Positions 1 to 8,656 of a DNA stretch of 64,000 nt are shown here, in pieces (the first letter of the stretch is position 1; each line of letters opens with the position of its first letter). Source of the DNA: Saltatorellus ferox (GTDB lineage Bacteria; Planctomycetota; UBA1135; GCA-002686595); the NCBI GenBank assembly GCA_007751475.1, contig CP036434.1, positions 930,001 through 994,000 on the forward strand, read 5' to 3'. The position numbers and the translations under genes were made by a program. Below the pieces are notes generated by a model. That model saw only the letters and a list, made by a program, of their open reading frames with translations, was not told the origin of the DNA and made no database searches.

Positions 1-818
1 AGGCTCAACGCCGTTGAGCTTCGATGTCCGCGCCTGCATATGATCGCGAGTTCGCGACCCATGGGAAGCTCTCCCGCGCGATCCCAGAGCACACTGAGCG
101 GAATGTTTACCGCGCCTACGATGTGCTCGGTCGCGAACTCCGACGGGGTGCGTACATCGACGACCAGAGGAGGCTCCGACTGGTGCAGTCGCCTGTCGAT
201 CGTCTCTGGCGAGCATTGGCGGGTGGATTCCACGAGATCGTGGCGCCGGAGGGCGACCTCCATCCCTCCCTCCAGAAAGCCCTCGACGAGATCCAGTCCG
301 ATCTGGCGAAGGCGACGCGACGCCTCCTGGGCGTCCTCGGGGCCTGCGACGATCAGGATCGGAATTCCTGGCTCGAGGAGCGCCGCCGCCCACCGGCAGA
401 ATTCGTCGTTGAGCACGAGGTTCACCGCGCCTCGCAGATGGGCCCTGGCGAACTCAGCTGCGGGCCGAACGTCGATCAGGAGGGCGCCGCTTCGCCTGCG
501 CTCGAGGAACGTTTCGAGCGCGAGGGCGGCCAGGGGGGCGCTGCCCTGGGAAGAGTCGGCGAGGGGCCTCGGACCCTGGAGGATCAGATGGCCGAGGCGC
601 GCGCGAAGCTTCTCGTAGCCTTCCAGGTGGGCCGAGTCGAAATGGGTCAGGAGGACCTGCTCGATGGTGGCGCCGTGCGCTTCGGCCTCGTCCACATAGC
701 CTTCGATCGTCGCCGGATCCGGGAGCGGGTTCACCACCGAGGCCGTGCCCGCGCCTTGGTCCACCAGAAGGTAGGAGGCGATTTCGTGGGCTTCGGTCTG
801 GAACTGCTTGACGATCAT
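1..818 (-). CDS. MBL-like/tandem rhodanese protein (3' end outside window)
   Basis: Read directly on the minus strand: an open frame from ATG at 818 to the window edge (272 codons), with a good ribosome site (GGGAGG about 6 nt upstream). Residues 1-85 resemble the start of a metallo-beta-lactamase (glyoxalase II/persulfide dioxygenase type). Two rhodanese domains follow (about 110-190 and 215 onward). The second has the active-site loop ICRRGHRSS with Cys261; the first has no Cys at the equivalent place (IVAGPED), so it is probably non-catalytic. The MBL part is much shorter than usual and its HxHxDH metal motif reads H59-F-D-S-A-H64, so metal binding is probably lost. MBL-rhodanese fusions act in sulfide/persulfide metabolism; here only sulfurtransferase activity of the last domain looks plausible. 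C-terminus not visible. Confidence 0.85.
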   Translation of the reverse strand, partial: MIVKQFQTEAHEIASYLLVDQGAGTASVVNPLPDPATIEGYVDEAEAHGATIEQVLLTHFDSAHLEGYEKLRARLGHLILQGPRPLADSSQGSAPLAALALETFLERRRSGALLIDVRPAAEFARAHLRGAVNLVLNDEFCRWAAALLEPGIPILIVAGPEDAQEASRRLRQIGLDLVEGFLEGGMEVALRRHDLVESTRQCSPETIDRRLHQSEPPLVVDVRTPSEFATEHIVGAVNIPLSVLWDRAGELPMGRELAIICRRGHRSSTALS

Positions 819-1126
819 GGTGCGCCTCCCGGACGGAGTGGAGTGGGGATCACGACGGGTCGGTAACAAGCGGCGTACCAGGTGAAGCCAGGGGGTGGAT
901 TTGATCGTAAGTAGTTTTTGGGTATGGGCTTGCGAGCGATGTGTGGCTGCCGCCCCGCGATGGGCGGCCGCCGTGTTCACGCCCGTGTTCAGGTTGTTGG
1001 TTAGCGCTGTTAACAGTGGTCCTCCAGCGTCTCGATTCCCGCGCGATTGCAACCGCGGGTCCCAGGTGCCCTAAGGTGGCGCCACGCTCTGGAATTCCCC
1101 CTCCCTCCCCTCCACAGCCCCTTTCC
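819..1126. other. Divergent intergenic region
   Basis: Gap of 308 bases between two divergent genes. A weak sigma70-like pair on the plus strand, TTGATC at 901 and TATGGG at 923 (16-nt spacer), could serve the downstream secreted protein. A 10-bp perfect palindrome CTGTTAACAG lies at 1007-1016 and could be an operator. No RNA gene or convincing ORF seen. Confidence 0.3.
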
Positions 1127-2389
1127 ATGCCTCTCCTGACGTTCGCGCTCACCCTCGCCACGGGCCTCCTTCTTCCTTCTGACTCGGACCCCGCCGAGCG
1201 CCGCGTCCCGCTCATCGCCAAGGCCGGCTGGGACGCCTCGCTGGTGCTCGATCGCGGAGCCCTGGGGATCTGGACCGTCAAGGCGTTCCCGGTCTTCGAG
1301 CAGTACCGCGGGCCGCAGGTCGTCGGCCTCGACGACGCGGGACGCTGCTGGATGATGGTCTCCTACAGCGGCAAGTGGACGCCTTTCCCGACCGTCGATG
1401 ACGGCGCGTGGCTGGGGGCCCTCGACCACGGCGACGTGGATCCACGGGTTCCGGGTCCTGAACTCTACACAGGCGGTAAGAAGGGCAACCTCTATCAGAT
1501 CAGGACCTACCCGAACGCAGCGACGGACCACCGCCTGATCGCGACCTTCCCTGGCCTGGAGCTGCATACCGTGGCGGCCGTCGAGATCGATCCGGCCAGC
1601 CCCGGCGAGGAACTGCTGGCCTTCACGAACCCCGGAGGGCTCTTTCTCGTGACTTCGACGGGCGAACACGGGGCCTTCGAGACGAACGAGCTCGAGCGCT
1701 TTCCCGGTCGCATCCGCGACGCGCTCGTGCTTCCTGCGGCCGCCGGCTCGACGCGGGAGCGGCTGGCCACGGTCTCGCGGACCGGGGAGCTGGCTATCCT
1801 GGACTTCGGTCCCGAGGGGCACACCTGGACGACCTTGCATCAGTCACCGGTGGGGAAGGGCCGCATCGCGCTCGCTCCTGGATCGGAGCCGGGTCGGACG
1901 GTTCTTTACTCGGCCCAGGACGACGGAGTGATCCTGCGCCACGCGGAAGCGCGGGGCGGCTGGATGACGACTCCCATCCACTACGGGCACGAGGGACCCC
2001 GGGGGCTGGCCGCCGGGCACTTCGACGAGGATGAGTCCCGCGAGCAGGTGGCAATCTTCGGCTACTCCGGGCGCGTGGAGCTTCTCACGAAGGGAGACGA
2101 GCGCTGGGAAGCCGAGACGATCTTCGAGGACAAGGATCGTGGGCACTGGCTGAACGCGATCGAGATCGACGATCGGAACAGCACCCTGGAGCTGGTGGCG
2201 TCCGGTTATGGCGGGCGGATCGTGCTCCTCTCGAGGCCGCCAGGATACGGGAAGCGGGACGGCGCAGCGGGCTCGGCCCCGGAGCAGAGCCAGCCCCCAG
2301 GGGGACCAGGGGGACCAGGGGGATCAGGAGGGCCCCCCGGAGTAGAAATGGGCCGAGGGGCTCAGGGAATTCCCGCTGGCGACCGATAG
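1127..2389 (+). CDS. Secreted FG-GAP/VCBS-like propeller protein
   Basis: 420 residues from ATG 1127. The frame is open further upstream, but this Met starts a signal peptide (hydrophobic LLTFALTLATGLLL) and the upstream residues are Pro/Arg/Cys-rich noise. The body repeats blocks of the type 'D...PGxELLAxTxxGxLxLVT', as in FG-GAP/VCBS beta-propeller proteins, for example around residues 95-110, 145-165 and 300-330. The last 40 residues are a low-complexity Pro/Gly tail (GGP repeats) ending in a basic residue. Probably exported to the periplasm or cell surface, with binding rather than catalysis as the likely role. No catalytic motif seen; ligand unknown. Followed 35 nt later by the CheW-CZB gene on the same strand, with no obvious functional link. 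Confidence 0.75.
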   Translation: MPLLTFALTLATGLLLPSDSDPAERRVPLIAKAGWDASLVLDRGALGIWTVKAFPVFEQYRGPQVVGLDDAGRCWMMVSYSGKWTPFPTVDDGAWLGALDHGDVDPRVPGPELYTGGKKGNLYQIRTYPNAATDHRLIATFPGLELHTVAAVEIDPASPGEELLAFTNPGGLFLVTSTGEHGAFETNELERFPGRIRDALVLPAAAGSTRERLATVSRTGELAILDFGPEGHTWTTLHQSPVGKGRIALAPGSEPGRTVLYSAQDDGVILRHAEARGGWMTTPIHYGHEGPRGLAAGHFDEDESREQVAIFGYSGRVELLTKGDERWEAETIFEDKDRGHWLNAIEIDDRNSTLELVASGYGGRIVLLSRPPGYGKRDGAAGSAPEQSQPPGGPGGPGGSGGPPGVEMGRGAQGIPAGDR

Positions 2390-2424
2390 CAGACCCGAGT
2401 GTCTCCCTGTCCTCTCGCCGCACC

Positions 2425-3255
2425 GTGAATCAGACCATCACCACCAAGCAAGTCCTGCTACGAATCGCTGGCCAGCTCTTCGGGATCCCGGTGAGCTGCG
2501 TTTCGGAGATGATTCAGACCCCGACGCTGACCCAGCTTCCGCACATGCCGCCGAGCATGCGCGGTGTCTTCATCCAGCGTGGGAAGACCATCGCGGCCTT
2601 CGACCTCCGCGGGGTGATGGGGATGCCGACCCTCGACGTCGAGATCGGAGAGTTCCGTGCGATGCTGGAGCAGCGCGAGCAGGACCACCGGAACTGGATC
2701 CTGGAGCTGGAGGCGAGCGTGGCCGAGGAGCGGCCGTTCGGGCTGGCGACGGACCCGCGCAAGTGTGCCTTCGGTCGGTGGTACGACACCTTCGAGACGG
2801 ACAGCGTGCTGATCGCGAGCCACCTGCGGAAGTTCGAGGGACCGCACAACCGGATCCATGCGCTTGCGGTGGAGGTGAAGGACCTTGTGGCGGAAGGGAA
2901 CGTCGAAGCGGCACGCTGGCGCATCGATGCCGTTCGCAACGGCGAGCTGAGCGAAATGATCGCCCTGTTCCAGCAGTTCAAGGTGCTGCTCGACGAGACC
3001 GCGCGCGAGATCGCGATCGTGCTGCGGGGCAATGACGGCGACGGAGACGGCATCGCCTACTGCGTGGACAGCGTCGAAGGCGTCATGGACGTCCCGCTCC
3101 ATTCGATGATGGACGAAACGGAAGCGAGGTCCGAGGTGCCGCACCTGACCCAGCGAGGCCTCACGGCCACGCTGATCGGCGCCAAGCGGGAACTGGCGCT
3201 GCTCGTGGATGAGCCGACGCTCTACGCGCCGCTCAGGACCGTTTCCCAGACGTAG
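2425..3255 (+). CDS. CheW-like protein with inserted CZB zinc-binding domain
   Basis: 276 residues, GTG start. Residues 1-72 are the first half of a CheW fold (FGIPVSCVSEMI, RGVFIQRGKTIAAFDLR) and 208-270 the second half (IAYCVDSVEGVMDVP, TATLIGAKRELALLVDE). Between them (about 75-200) sits a helical CZB domain: H88, C114 in KCAFGRWYDTF, H141 and H145 are the expected three-His/one-Cys zinc set. CheW couples chemoreceptors to the CheA kinase in the cytoplasm; CZB domains respond to zinc or to oxidants such as HOCl through the cysteine. The split suggests a scaffold whose coupling is tuned by zinc or redox state (inference). No cheA or receptor gene is nearby, so its partner is elsewhere. Confidence 0.88.
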   Translation: MNQTITTKQVLLRIAGQLFGIPVSCVSEMIQTPTLTQLPHMPPSMRGVFIQRGKTIAAFDLRGVMGMPTLDVEIGEFRAMLEQREQDHRNWILELEASVAEERPFGLATDPRKCAFGRWYDTFETDSVLIASHLRKFEGPHNRIHALAVEVKDLVAEGNVEAARWRIDAVRNGELSEMIALFQQFKVLLDETAREIAIVLRGNDGDGDGIAYCVDSVEGVMDVPLHSMMDETEARSEVPHLTQRGLTATLIGAKRELALLVDEPTLYAPLRTVSQT

Positions 3256-3360
3256 CGCTTCTGATTCGGGGCACTTGTGGTCCGGAACAGAAGTCCCTTT
3301 CGTATGTATGGCCCCATTCGAGCCCTGGCTGCGTTGGGTTTCCTCAACGGAACTACGGCG

Positions 3361-4290
3361 TCAGGCACTCGGGACCGACACGCTTTGGGAAGGCTGATTC
3401 CTCACCCTGCGGTCCCTGTCCTTCTGCTTCGCGGTCGCCGGCGCCGCGTGGGGAATGACCTCGTCGAGGTTGCGGCCGAGGACGGCGTTGGCCTGATTGA
3501 CGAAGAGTTCTCGGAGGAGGGGGATATGCGCCACGATCGGCAGGTCCTTGACCGTTCCGTACCGAAGGGACTCGACCCGAACGCCGCTCGACTTCAGCAG
3601 TGACCTGAACTTCTTCACGGTCATCCGGTTCAGGTCCGGTGCGTAGGTGGTCGCTCCGTCCTTCCGATAGAGACTCCGGATGCGGTAGACCGTCCTCTCG
3701 CTGAAGAGGAGGTTGAGCCACGGCCACGGTGCGAAGAAGTGCATGTGGTGCCCGAAGGGCGCGAACCAGAGCGGCCCGAACGTCACGAAGACCCTACCCT
3801 CCGGGGTCAGGGCGGCGACCATCTCGCGAAGGTTCTCCTCGGGCTCCAGGAAGTGCTCGACCGCGTCCAGCGAGATGACCACGTCGAAGCGGCCCTCGGC
3901 CTTCTCGGTGAACTCGACCCCCTCGGTCCGGGTTTCCCCGGCCAGGGCTCTTGCATGCCGGAGTCGGGCCTGGGAAACCTCGACGCCCACCACATCGGCT
4001 GCTCCTGCACGGGCCAGCGCGATGGCCTGAAAGCCGTCACCGCAGCCGTAATCGAGCACGCGCTTGCCCCGGATCGCATCACGGAACCCCGGGAAGACCG
4101 CTTCGAACGGCTGGAGCGCATTGTCCACGGTCCAGGCGGCACCAGGTGCTTCGTAGTCGGAGACGACCTCCACGTCCTCAGGGTGCCTGGATAGCCAGAG
4201 CAGCAGCCGTTCACCCAGCGAGAGCTTGCCAAGCGTGCGCCTGGCCAGCTCGAACTTCGGTGTTCGTGGTCCTCGGGTGGCTGACTTCAT
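3361..4290 (-). CDS. Class I SAM-dependent methyltransferase (type 11-like)
   Basis: 309 residues from ATG 4290; upstream codons in frame do not look like protein. The SAM-binding core starts with VLDYGCGDGFQAIALA (motif I, about residue 80), then VVGVEVSQARL (motif II acidic end) and FDVVISLDAVEHFLEPEENLREM (motif IV region with the EH typical of UbiE/type 11 enzymes). The C-terminal third carries an aromatic, His-rich stretch (FGPLWFAPFGHHMHFF) and basic residues. Substrate unknown; this group often acts on lipids, quinones or glycans. It is convergent with the CheW-CZB gene and divergent from the TonB operon, so it shares the long 4291-4733 control region. Confidence 0.8.
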   Translation of the reverse strand: MKSATRGPRTPKFELARRTLGKLSLGERLLLWLSRHPEDVEVVSDYEAPGAAWTVDNALQPFEAVFPGFRDAIRGKRVLDYGCGDGFQAIALARAGAADVVGVEVSQARLRHARALAGETRTEGVEFTEKAEGRFDVVISLDAVEHFLEPEENLREMVAALTPEGRVFVTFGPLWFAPFGHHMHFFAPWPWLNLLFSERTVYRIRSLYRKDGATTYAPDLNRMTVKKFRSLLKSSGVRVESLRYGTVKDLPIVAHIPLLRELFVNQANAVLGRNLDEVIPHAAPATAKQKDRDRRVRNQPSQSVSVPSA

Positions 4291-4469
4291 GGGATGGATT
4301 GGCTGCGAGCCGTGAGCGTGGGACGAGGGCAGGCGCGACGGTGAAATCCGGCGGAGGGACCCGAGAACGGGGCCAGAGGCACACGACCGCGACGCCAAGT
4401 ATGGCGTCGACCCCATCCGTGGGGGGAGACAGGCCGGTGGTTCTCCCATCCAAGGGGACACGGCGCTGT

Positions 4470-4503
4470 CAGGTGAGAGCCCTCTCGGACCTGGAATTTT
4501 TTT
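4470..4503 (+). terminator. Intrinsic terminator in TonB operon leader
   Basis: Stem CAGGT-GAGAG (4470-4479), short loop, CTCTC, GG, ACCTG, then GAA and seven T (4497-4503). The 10-bp interrupted stem with a T tract is a canonical Rho-independent terminator. Its position 230 nt before the receptor start, with only divergent genes around, suggests premature termination control or the end of a small RNA. Confidence 0.75.
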
Positions 4504-4549
4504 GCCGTCAGCTCCGATCGGGACAGGCCAGGGCCAGTGAGCCCGTCCT

Positions 4550-4579
4550 GGAGGGCCTTGATCGTAAGGCCAACCCTCC
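4550..4579 (+). promoter_or_regulatory. Second leader hairpin
   Basis: GGAG (4550-4553) GGCCTT (4554-4559), six-base loop, AAGGCC (4566-4571), four-base bulge, CTCC (4576-4579). A stable hairpin between the leader terminator and the receptor start; no T tract follows, so it is more likely structural than a terminator. Confidence 0.4.
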
Positions 4580-4733
4580 TTGAACGCTCCTTGATCGCGC
4601 GTCCATAGCGTCTTCGGCCATCAACCCGGCGAGGAGCCCGGGGGCTCGTCCCGGGACGGCCTCGGCTCGACCGTTCGTCCGGATCTCCCCCCTCTCAGGC
4701 TCCCCCCGGAGCCCATCCCGAACGACACTTATC

Positions 4734-7700
4734 GTGGTCAAGCGCTGCGCAATCCGCTGGATTGCTGTGTCCATCGTCTTTCTCGTGTCCAGCGCGAAGG
4801 CCCAGGCTCAGCAGACAGGCTCGATCCGGGGCAACGTCCAGGACGCTGATTTCGAGGCTCCCCTCCCGCTCGGGAAGGTCGAGATCGTCGAAACCGGTCA
4901 GTTCGCCGAGACGGGGACCCAGGGTGAGTACCTACTCACGGGCATCGTCCCGGGGACCTACACGGTCGTCTTCTCCAAGGTCGGGTACACCAAAGAGGTC
5001 TCCGTCGACGTGGCCGTCCTGCCGGGCCAGCTCACGGACCTGGACGCCTCCCTCTCCGGCGACTTCACGGACCTCGACCCCTTCGTGGTCGAGGAGGCGA
5101 TCGTCCTCGGCGGCGCGAGCGAGCTGGGTCTTTTGAACCTGCGCTTCGAAGCGCCCGCGCTCCTCGACACGATCGGGCGGGACCTGATGACCCGGGGCGG
5201 GGCCAGCGACGCGGCCGACGGCCTCAAGCTCGTCTCGGGAGCGACCGTCGCCGCCGACTCGACCGCCGTCGTCCGCGGCCTCCCCGACCGCTACGTCAGC
5301 AGCCAGGTCAACGGCGTCCGACTGCCCTCGGCCAACGAGGACAAGCGCGCCGTCGAGCTCGACCAGTACTCGGCCGTCGTGATCGAGAGCATCCAGGTCT
5401 CCAAGACCTTCACGCCGGACCAGCAGGGCGACGCCTCCGGCGGCGCCGTGAACATCGTGCTGAAGAGCATCCCGGACGAGCCGGTCTTCAGCTTCCAGGG
5501 CGCGACGAGCTACAACACGCAGGTCACGAACAACAAGGCGTTCCTGGGCTACCGCGACGGCGGTGTCGGCGCCCTTGGCCTCGAGGGCGACGAGCGTGGG
5601 CCGCAGCCGATCGGCGAGAACTGGACCGGTGCGGTGGGCGTGAGCCAGGTGGCCCCGCCCACGGACTACAAGTTCTCGAACGCGATCGGCGGTAGCACCG
5701 AGTTCGACAGCGGCTTCAAGGTTGGCGGCTTCTTGAGCATGTTCTACGAGAAGGACAGCTCGTTCGCGCAGAACGCGCGCGACGACTCCTGGTGGGAACG
5801 CGGCCCTGGAGTGGGCCTGACGCCGGAGATCACCGGTTCGGACGGAGGCACCGAACCGGACTCCTGGGACCTGACCACGTCCCTCTTCGACATCCAGCGC
5901 GCCACTCGCTCGGTTCAGTGGGGCGGCGTGGCGGCTGCTGGCGTGGAATGGGACGACAACTCGGTCGGCCTGCGCTTCCTCTACACCCACACCGCCGACG
6001 ATCAAGCCGTTCTGGCCACCGATACGCGCGGCAAGGACTACTACGTTCAGCAGGGCTACGGCGTTCAGTACGACCCCAACGATCCGGCAGGCGCGGGAAA
6101 CCAGACCGAGCAGCTGGACATCGCGCCTTACCTGCGAACCGAGAGCTTGCAGTACACCGAGCGCACGACCAGCACGATTCAGCTCCACGGCGACCATAAG
6201 CTGCCCTTCGGCGAGTGGTCCCTCGGCGAGGCCTTTCAGTTCAAGCGACCGGAGCTGCAGTGGACGATGTCGTCGAGCTTCGCCCAGCTCGATCAGCCGG
6301 ACAAACGTCTCTTCGGCGCGAAGTGGTTCCCAGGCAGCTACAACCCCGCGACCGGCGTCGTGCAGGATCCGTTCTTCGAAGAGTTCAAGCCGGACACGAA
6401 CTTCATCCTCGGCAACCTCCAGCGCATCTACAAGAAGCTCGACGAGGACAGCCTGCAAGGGGCCGTGAACCTGACGCTCCCGTTCGAGCAGTGGGATTCG
6501 CTGGACGGCGCCTTCAAGTTCGGCGTGTTCGAGGACCGCGTCGACCGTACCTTCGACATCAACAGCTTCAGCAACTTCACTCCTCCGACAGGCGGCGTCG
6601 GGACCTTCCCGGGGGAGTTTGGCGACTCCTGGGCCGCCAACTGGGAGAACGAGAATCACCCGATCAGCGACGGCGCGGCTGAGTCTCTCGAGCTCGATGT
6701 CGACTACACGGGAAACATCGATATCTCGGCGTGGTACGGCATGATCGACCTGCCGGTCACCGAGGCCGTTCGCCTCGTCACCGGCGTTCGCGTCGAGTCC
6801 ACGGATATCGGCGTCACCTTGGACCCGGAAGCCCAGGCGACCTGGTTCCCCCAGGGCCAGTTCAACCAATCGGAGCTCCAGCCGGGCGAGGGAGACGTCT
6901 CCATCTCGCAGTCGGACACGCTTCCGTCGATCGGGCTCAGCACCGATCTCACCGACGCGATCGAGATGCGCCTCGGGTTCTCGAAGACCCTGGCGCGACA
7001 GACCTTCAAGGAGCTCACACCCGTCCTCCAGCAGGAGTTCCTCGGGGGCCCGATCTTCATTGGTAACCCCGAACTGGAGCTCTCCAATCTCGACAACTAC
7101 GACCTGCGCTTCGACTATCGGCCGGATGACGGGACCCTCCTCTCCGCATCCTACTTCTACAAGGATATCGACGGACCGATCGAGTACATCCAGCGCGAGA
7201 TCGACTTCAACTTCACGTTCCCGATCAACTACCCCAAGGGCAAGCTCAGCGGCTTCGAGTTCGAGGCCCGGCAGTCCCTGGAGCGCTACTGGGAAGCGCT
7301 CGAGGGACTCAGCTTCGGCGCCAACGCGACGTTCATCCAATCGGAAGTGTCGCTCCCCGACTCCGAGGCCGCCGATTTCGCCAGCTACGGCTACGACCTC
7401 ACGAAGCGCGACGCGACGAATGCGCCCGAGCATCTCTTCAACGTCTACCTGACCTACGACGTGCCCTACACCGGCACGCTGCTCGGTCTCTTCTATACGG
7501 TTCGCGGCGACACGCTCGTCACGGGCGATAGCCTCGCCGACAACGGCACGAAGTACATCCCTGCCGTGTATCAGGAGCAGTTCGACACGCTGAACTTCAG
7601 CGTCGCCCAGCAGCTCAGCAAGCACTTTCGCCTGCAGTTCCGGGCCAAGAACCTGACGAACCCCTCGATCAACGAGATCTACCGCTCCGACTTCGTCGAG

Positions 7701-7775
7701 GGCGAGACGCTCAACACCACCTTCACTCGCGGAATCGAATACTCCGTGAGCATCAGCGCCAACTTCCAGTTCTAG
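4734..7775 (+). CDS. TonB-dependent outer-membrane receptor with N-terminal carboxypeptidase-regulatory-like domain
   Basis: 1013 residues, GTG start, signal peptide to about residue 25 (AKAQAQ). Residues 28-108 form a CarboxypepD_reg/CNA-B-like beta-sandwich (GSIRGNVQDAD, GEYLLTGIVPGTYTVVFSKVGY). The plug domain follows (about 130-250: ADGLKLVSGATVAADSTAVVRGLPDRY, ASGGAVNIVLKSIP), then a 22-strand-type barrel ending in NFQF with terminal Phe, as expected for BAM-assembled proteins. It should import a bulky substrate across the outer membrane using energy from the TonB complex encoded just downstream. It heads a seven-gene operon with short gaps. No substrate motif is visible; the gene set suggests a dedicated energiser rather than a shared one. 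Confidence 0.93.
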   Translation: MVKRCAIRWIAVSIVFLVSSAKAQAQQTGSIRGNVQDADFEAPLPLGKVEIVETGQFAETGTQGEYLLTGIVPGTYTVVFSKVGYTKEVSVDVAVLPGQLTDLDASLSGDFTDLDPFVVEEAIVLGGASELGLLNLRFEAPALLDTIGRDLMTRGGASDAADGLKLVSGATVAADSTAVVRGLPDRYVSSQVNGVRLPSANEDKRAVELDQYSAVVIESIQVSKTFTPDQQGDASGGAVNIVLKSIPDEPVFSFQGATSYNTQVTNNKAFLGYRDGGVGALGLEGDERGPQPIGENWTGAVGVSQVAPPTDYKFSNAIGGSTEFDSGFKVGGFLSMFYEKDSSFAQNARDDSWWERGPGVGLTPEITGSDGGTEPDSWDLTTSLFDIQRATRSVQWGGVAAAGVEWDDNSVGLRFLYTHTADDQAVLATDTRGKDYYVQQGYGVQYDPNDPAGAGNQTEQLDIAPYLRTESLQYTERTTSTIQLHGDHKLPFGEWSLGEAFQFKRPELQWTMSSSFAQLDQPDKRLFGAKWFPGSYNPATGVVQDPFFEEFKPDTNFILGNLQRIYKKLDEDSLQGAVNLTLPFEQWDSLDGAFKFGVFEDRVDRTFDINSFSNFTPPTGGVGTFPGEFGDSWAANWENENHPISDGAAESLELDVDYTGNIDISAWYGMIDLPVTEAVRLVTGVRVESTDIGVTLDPEAQATWFPQGQFNQSELQPGEGDVSISQSDTLPSIGLSTDLTDAIEMRLGFSKTLARQTFKELTPVLQQEFLGGPIFIGNPELELSNLDNYDLRFDYRPDDGTLLSASYFYKDIDGPIEYIQREIDFNFTFPINYPKGKLSGFEFEARQSLERYWEALEGLSFGANATFIQSEVSLPDSEAADFASYGYDLTKRDATNAPEHLFNVYLTYDVPYTGTLLGLFYTVRGDTLVTGDSLADNGTKYIPAVYQEQFDTLNFSVAQQLSKHFRLQFRAKNLTNPSINEIYRSDFVEGETLNTTFTRGIEYSVSISANFQF

Positions 7776-7833
7776 GGCCAACGCGCTCTCGAACGACCCC
7801 CGAAATGGGCCCAACGGGCGGGCCACCAACGTG

Positions 7834-8643
7834 ATGAAGAAAATCAGTGAAGCCAGGAAGCGTGCGGGCTGGGTCCTCGCGCTCGGCGCCGGGGTGGCGC
7901 TGGTCGGTGCGGGCACGAGCGTGTCCGCCAGTCAGGACGAAGGAACGGCCAAGGCGTCCATCGAATCCGCCCTGAGCGGCATCGATACCTGGGTCGAACT
8001 GCGCGGACAGATCGGCAAGGAGCGCGCGCTGCTCGCCGAGAACAAGGCGTTCCTTGCGGATCGCATCGAGCTCATTCGCAGCCAGATCGAGGACACGCGT
8101 GAGGCCACCAAGGCTCGCCGCAGTCAGGTCGACGAGTCGAGGTCGAAGCGCGAAGAGCTGGAGGCCGAGAACGAGACGCTGAAGGCCGCGTCCGAGTCGC
8201 TCCGCGCCCTCATCGGCCCGCTGGAAGCTCGCACGAAGGAGCTCCTCAAGCGCATGCCCGCGCCGCTCGTCGAGCAGGTGCGCGAGCTCTCGCAGAACAT
8301 TCCAGAAGATCCTGAGAACACGACCCTGAGCCTCTCGAAGCGCTTCGGTCAGGTCGTCGGGGTGCTGAACTTCATCGACAAGTTCAACACCGACGTCCAC
8401 GTCACGACGGAGACGCGCGAGATCATGGCAGGGACCACCGCCCAGGTCACCGCGCTCTACCTCGGCATCTCGGGTGCCTACTACGTGAACGGCGCGGGTG
8501 ATCGCGCCGGCCGCGGATACTCCTCCGAGGAGGGCTTCGTCTGGACGCCCGTGAACGAGGCTGCGGCCGAGATCCAGCAGGCGGTGAAGGTGCTCAACGG
8601 TGAGCTTCCGCAGTTCGTTCAGGTCCCGATCGTCATCGACTGA
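7834..8643 (+). CDS. DUF3450 periplasmic coiled-coil protein of TonB system
   Basis: 269 residues from ATG 7834 (a GTG one codon earlier is also possible). Signal peptide to about residue 34, then a long helical/coiled-coil segment (about 45-150, for example ELEAENETLKAAS) and a globular C-terminal half (ALYLGISGAYYVN, GRGYSSEEGFVWTPV) typical of DUF3450. This family is encoded beside TtpC-ExbB-ExbD-TonB sets in Vibrio and related bacteria. It probably acts in the periplasm as an accessory of the TtpC-like protein. 58 nt after the receptor gene and 13 nt before the next start, so clearly in the operon. Confidence 0.9.
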   Translation: MKKISEARKRAGWVLALGAGVALVGAGTSVSASQDEGTAKASIESALSGIDTWVELRGQIGKERALLAENKAFLADRIELIRSQIEDTREATKARRSQVDESRSKREELEAENETLKAASESLRALIGPLEARTKELLKRMPAPLVEQVRELSQNIPEDPENTTLSLSKRFGQVVGVLNFIDKFNTDVHVTTETREIMAGTTAQVTALYLGISGAYYVNGAGDRAGRGYSSEEGFVWTPVNEAAAEIQQAVKVLNGELPQFVQVPIVID

Positions 8644-8656
8644 GGCAGGCCGCACC

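Larger units (their letters stand above)
4291..4733 (+). other. Control region with structured leader upstream of TonB operon
   Basis: 443 bases between divergent genes with no convincing ORF. On the plus strand I find, in order: a perfect 7-bp hairpin (CGACGCC 4390-4396 / GGCGTCG 4403-4409), a 5-bp hairpin (CCCCA 4411-4415 / TGGGG 4420-4424), a long-range stem GACAG 4428-4432 / CTGTC 4466-4470 extended by GCCG/CGGC, an intrinsic terminator (4470-4503) and a further hairpin at 4550-4579. No gene upstream on this strand needs a terminator, so this is either a small RNA gene of roughly 150-200 nt or an attenuated 5' leader of the receptor gene. It matches no riboswitch class I can recall. Confidence 0.5.

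Noticed and set aside
24..866. Plus-strand frame of 280 codons at the left edge
   Set aside because: Antisense shadow of the MBL/rhodanese frame, which has a start, ribosome site and rhodanese motifs.
4390..4503. SRP RNA, 5S rRNA or cobalamin riboswitch
   Set aside because: The conserved cores of these RNAs (SRP tetraloop region, 5S loop sequences, B12 box) are not present on either strand.
4932..7916. 994-codon open frame antisense to the receptor gene
   Set aside because: Arg/Val/Glu/Asp-rich translation with no recognisable motif; a by-product of high GC third positions in the receptor gene, which has clear family motifs.
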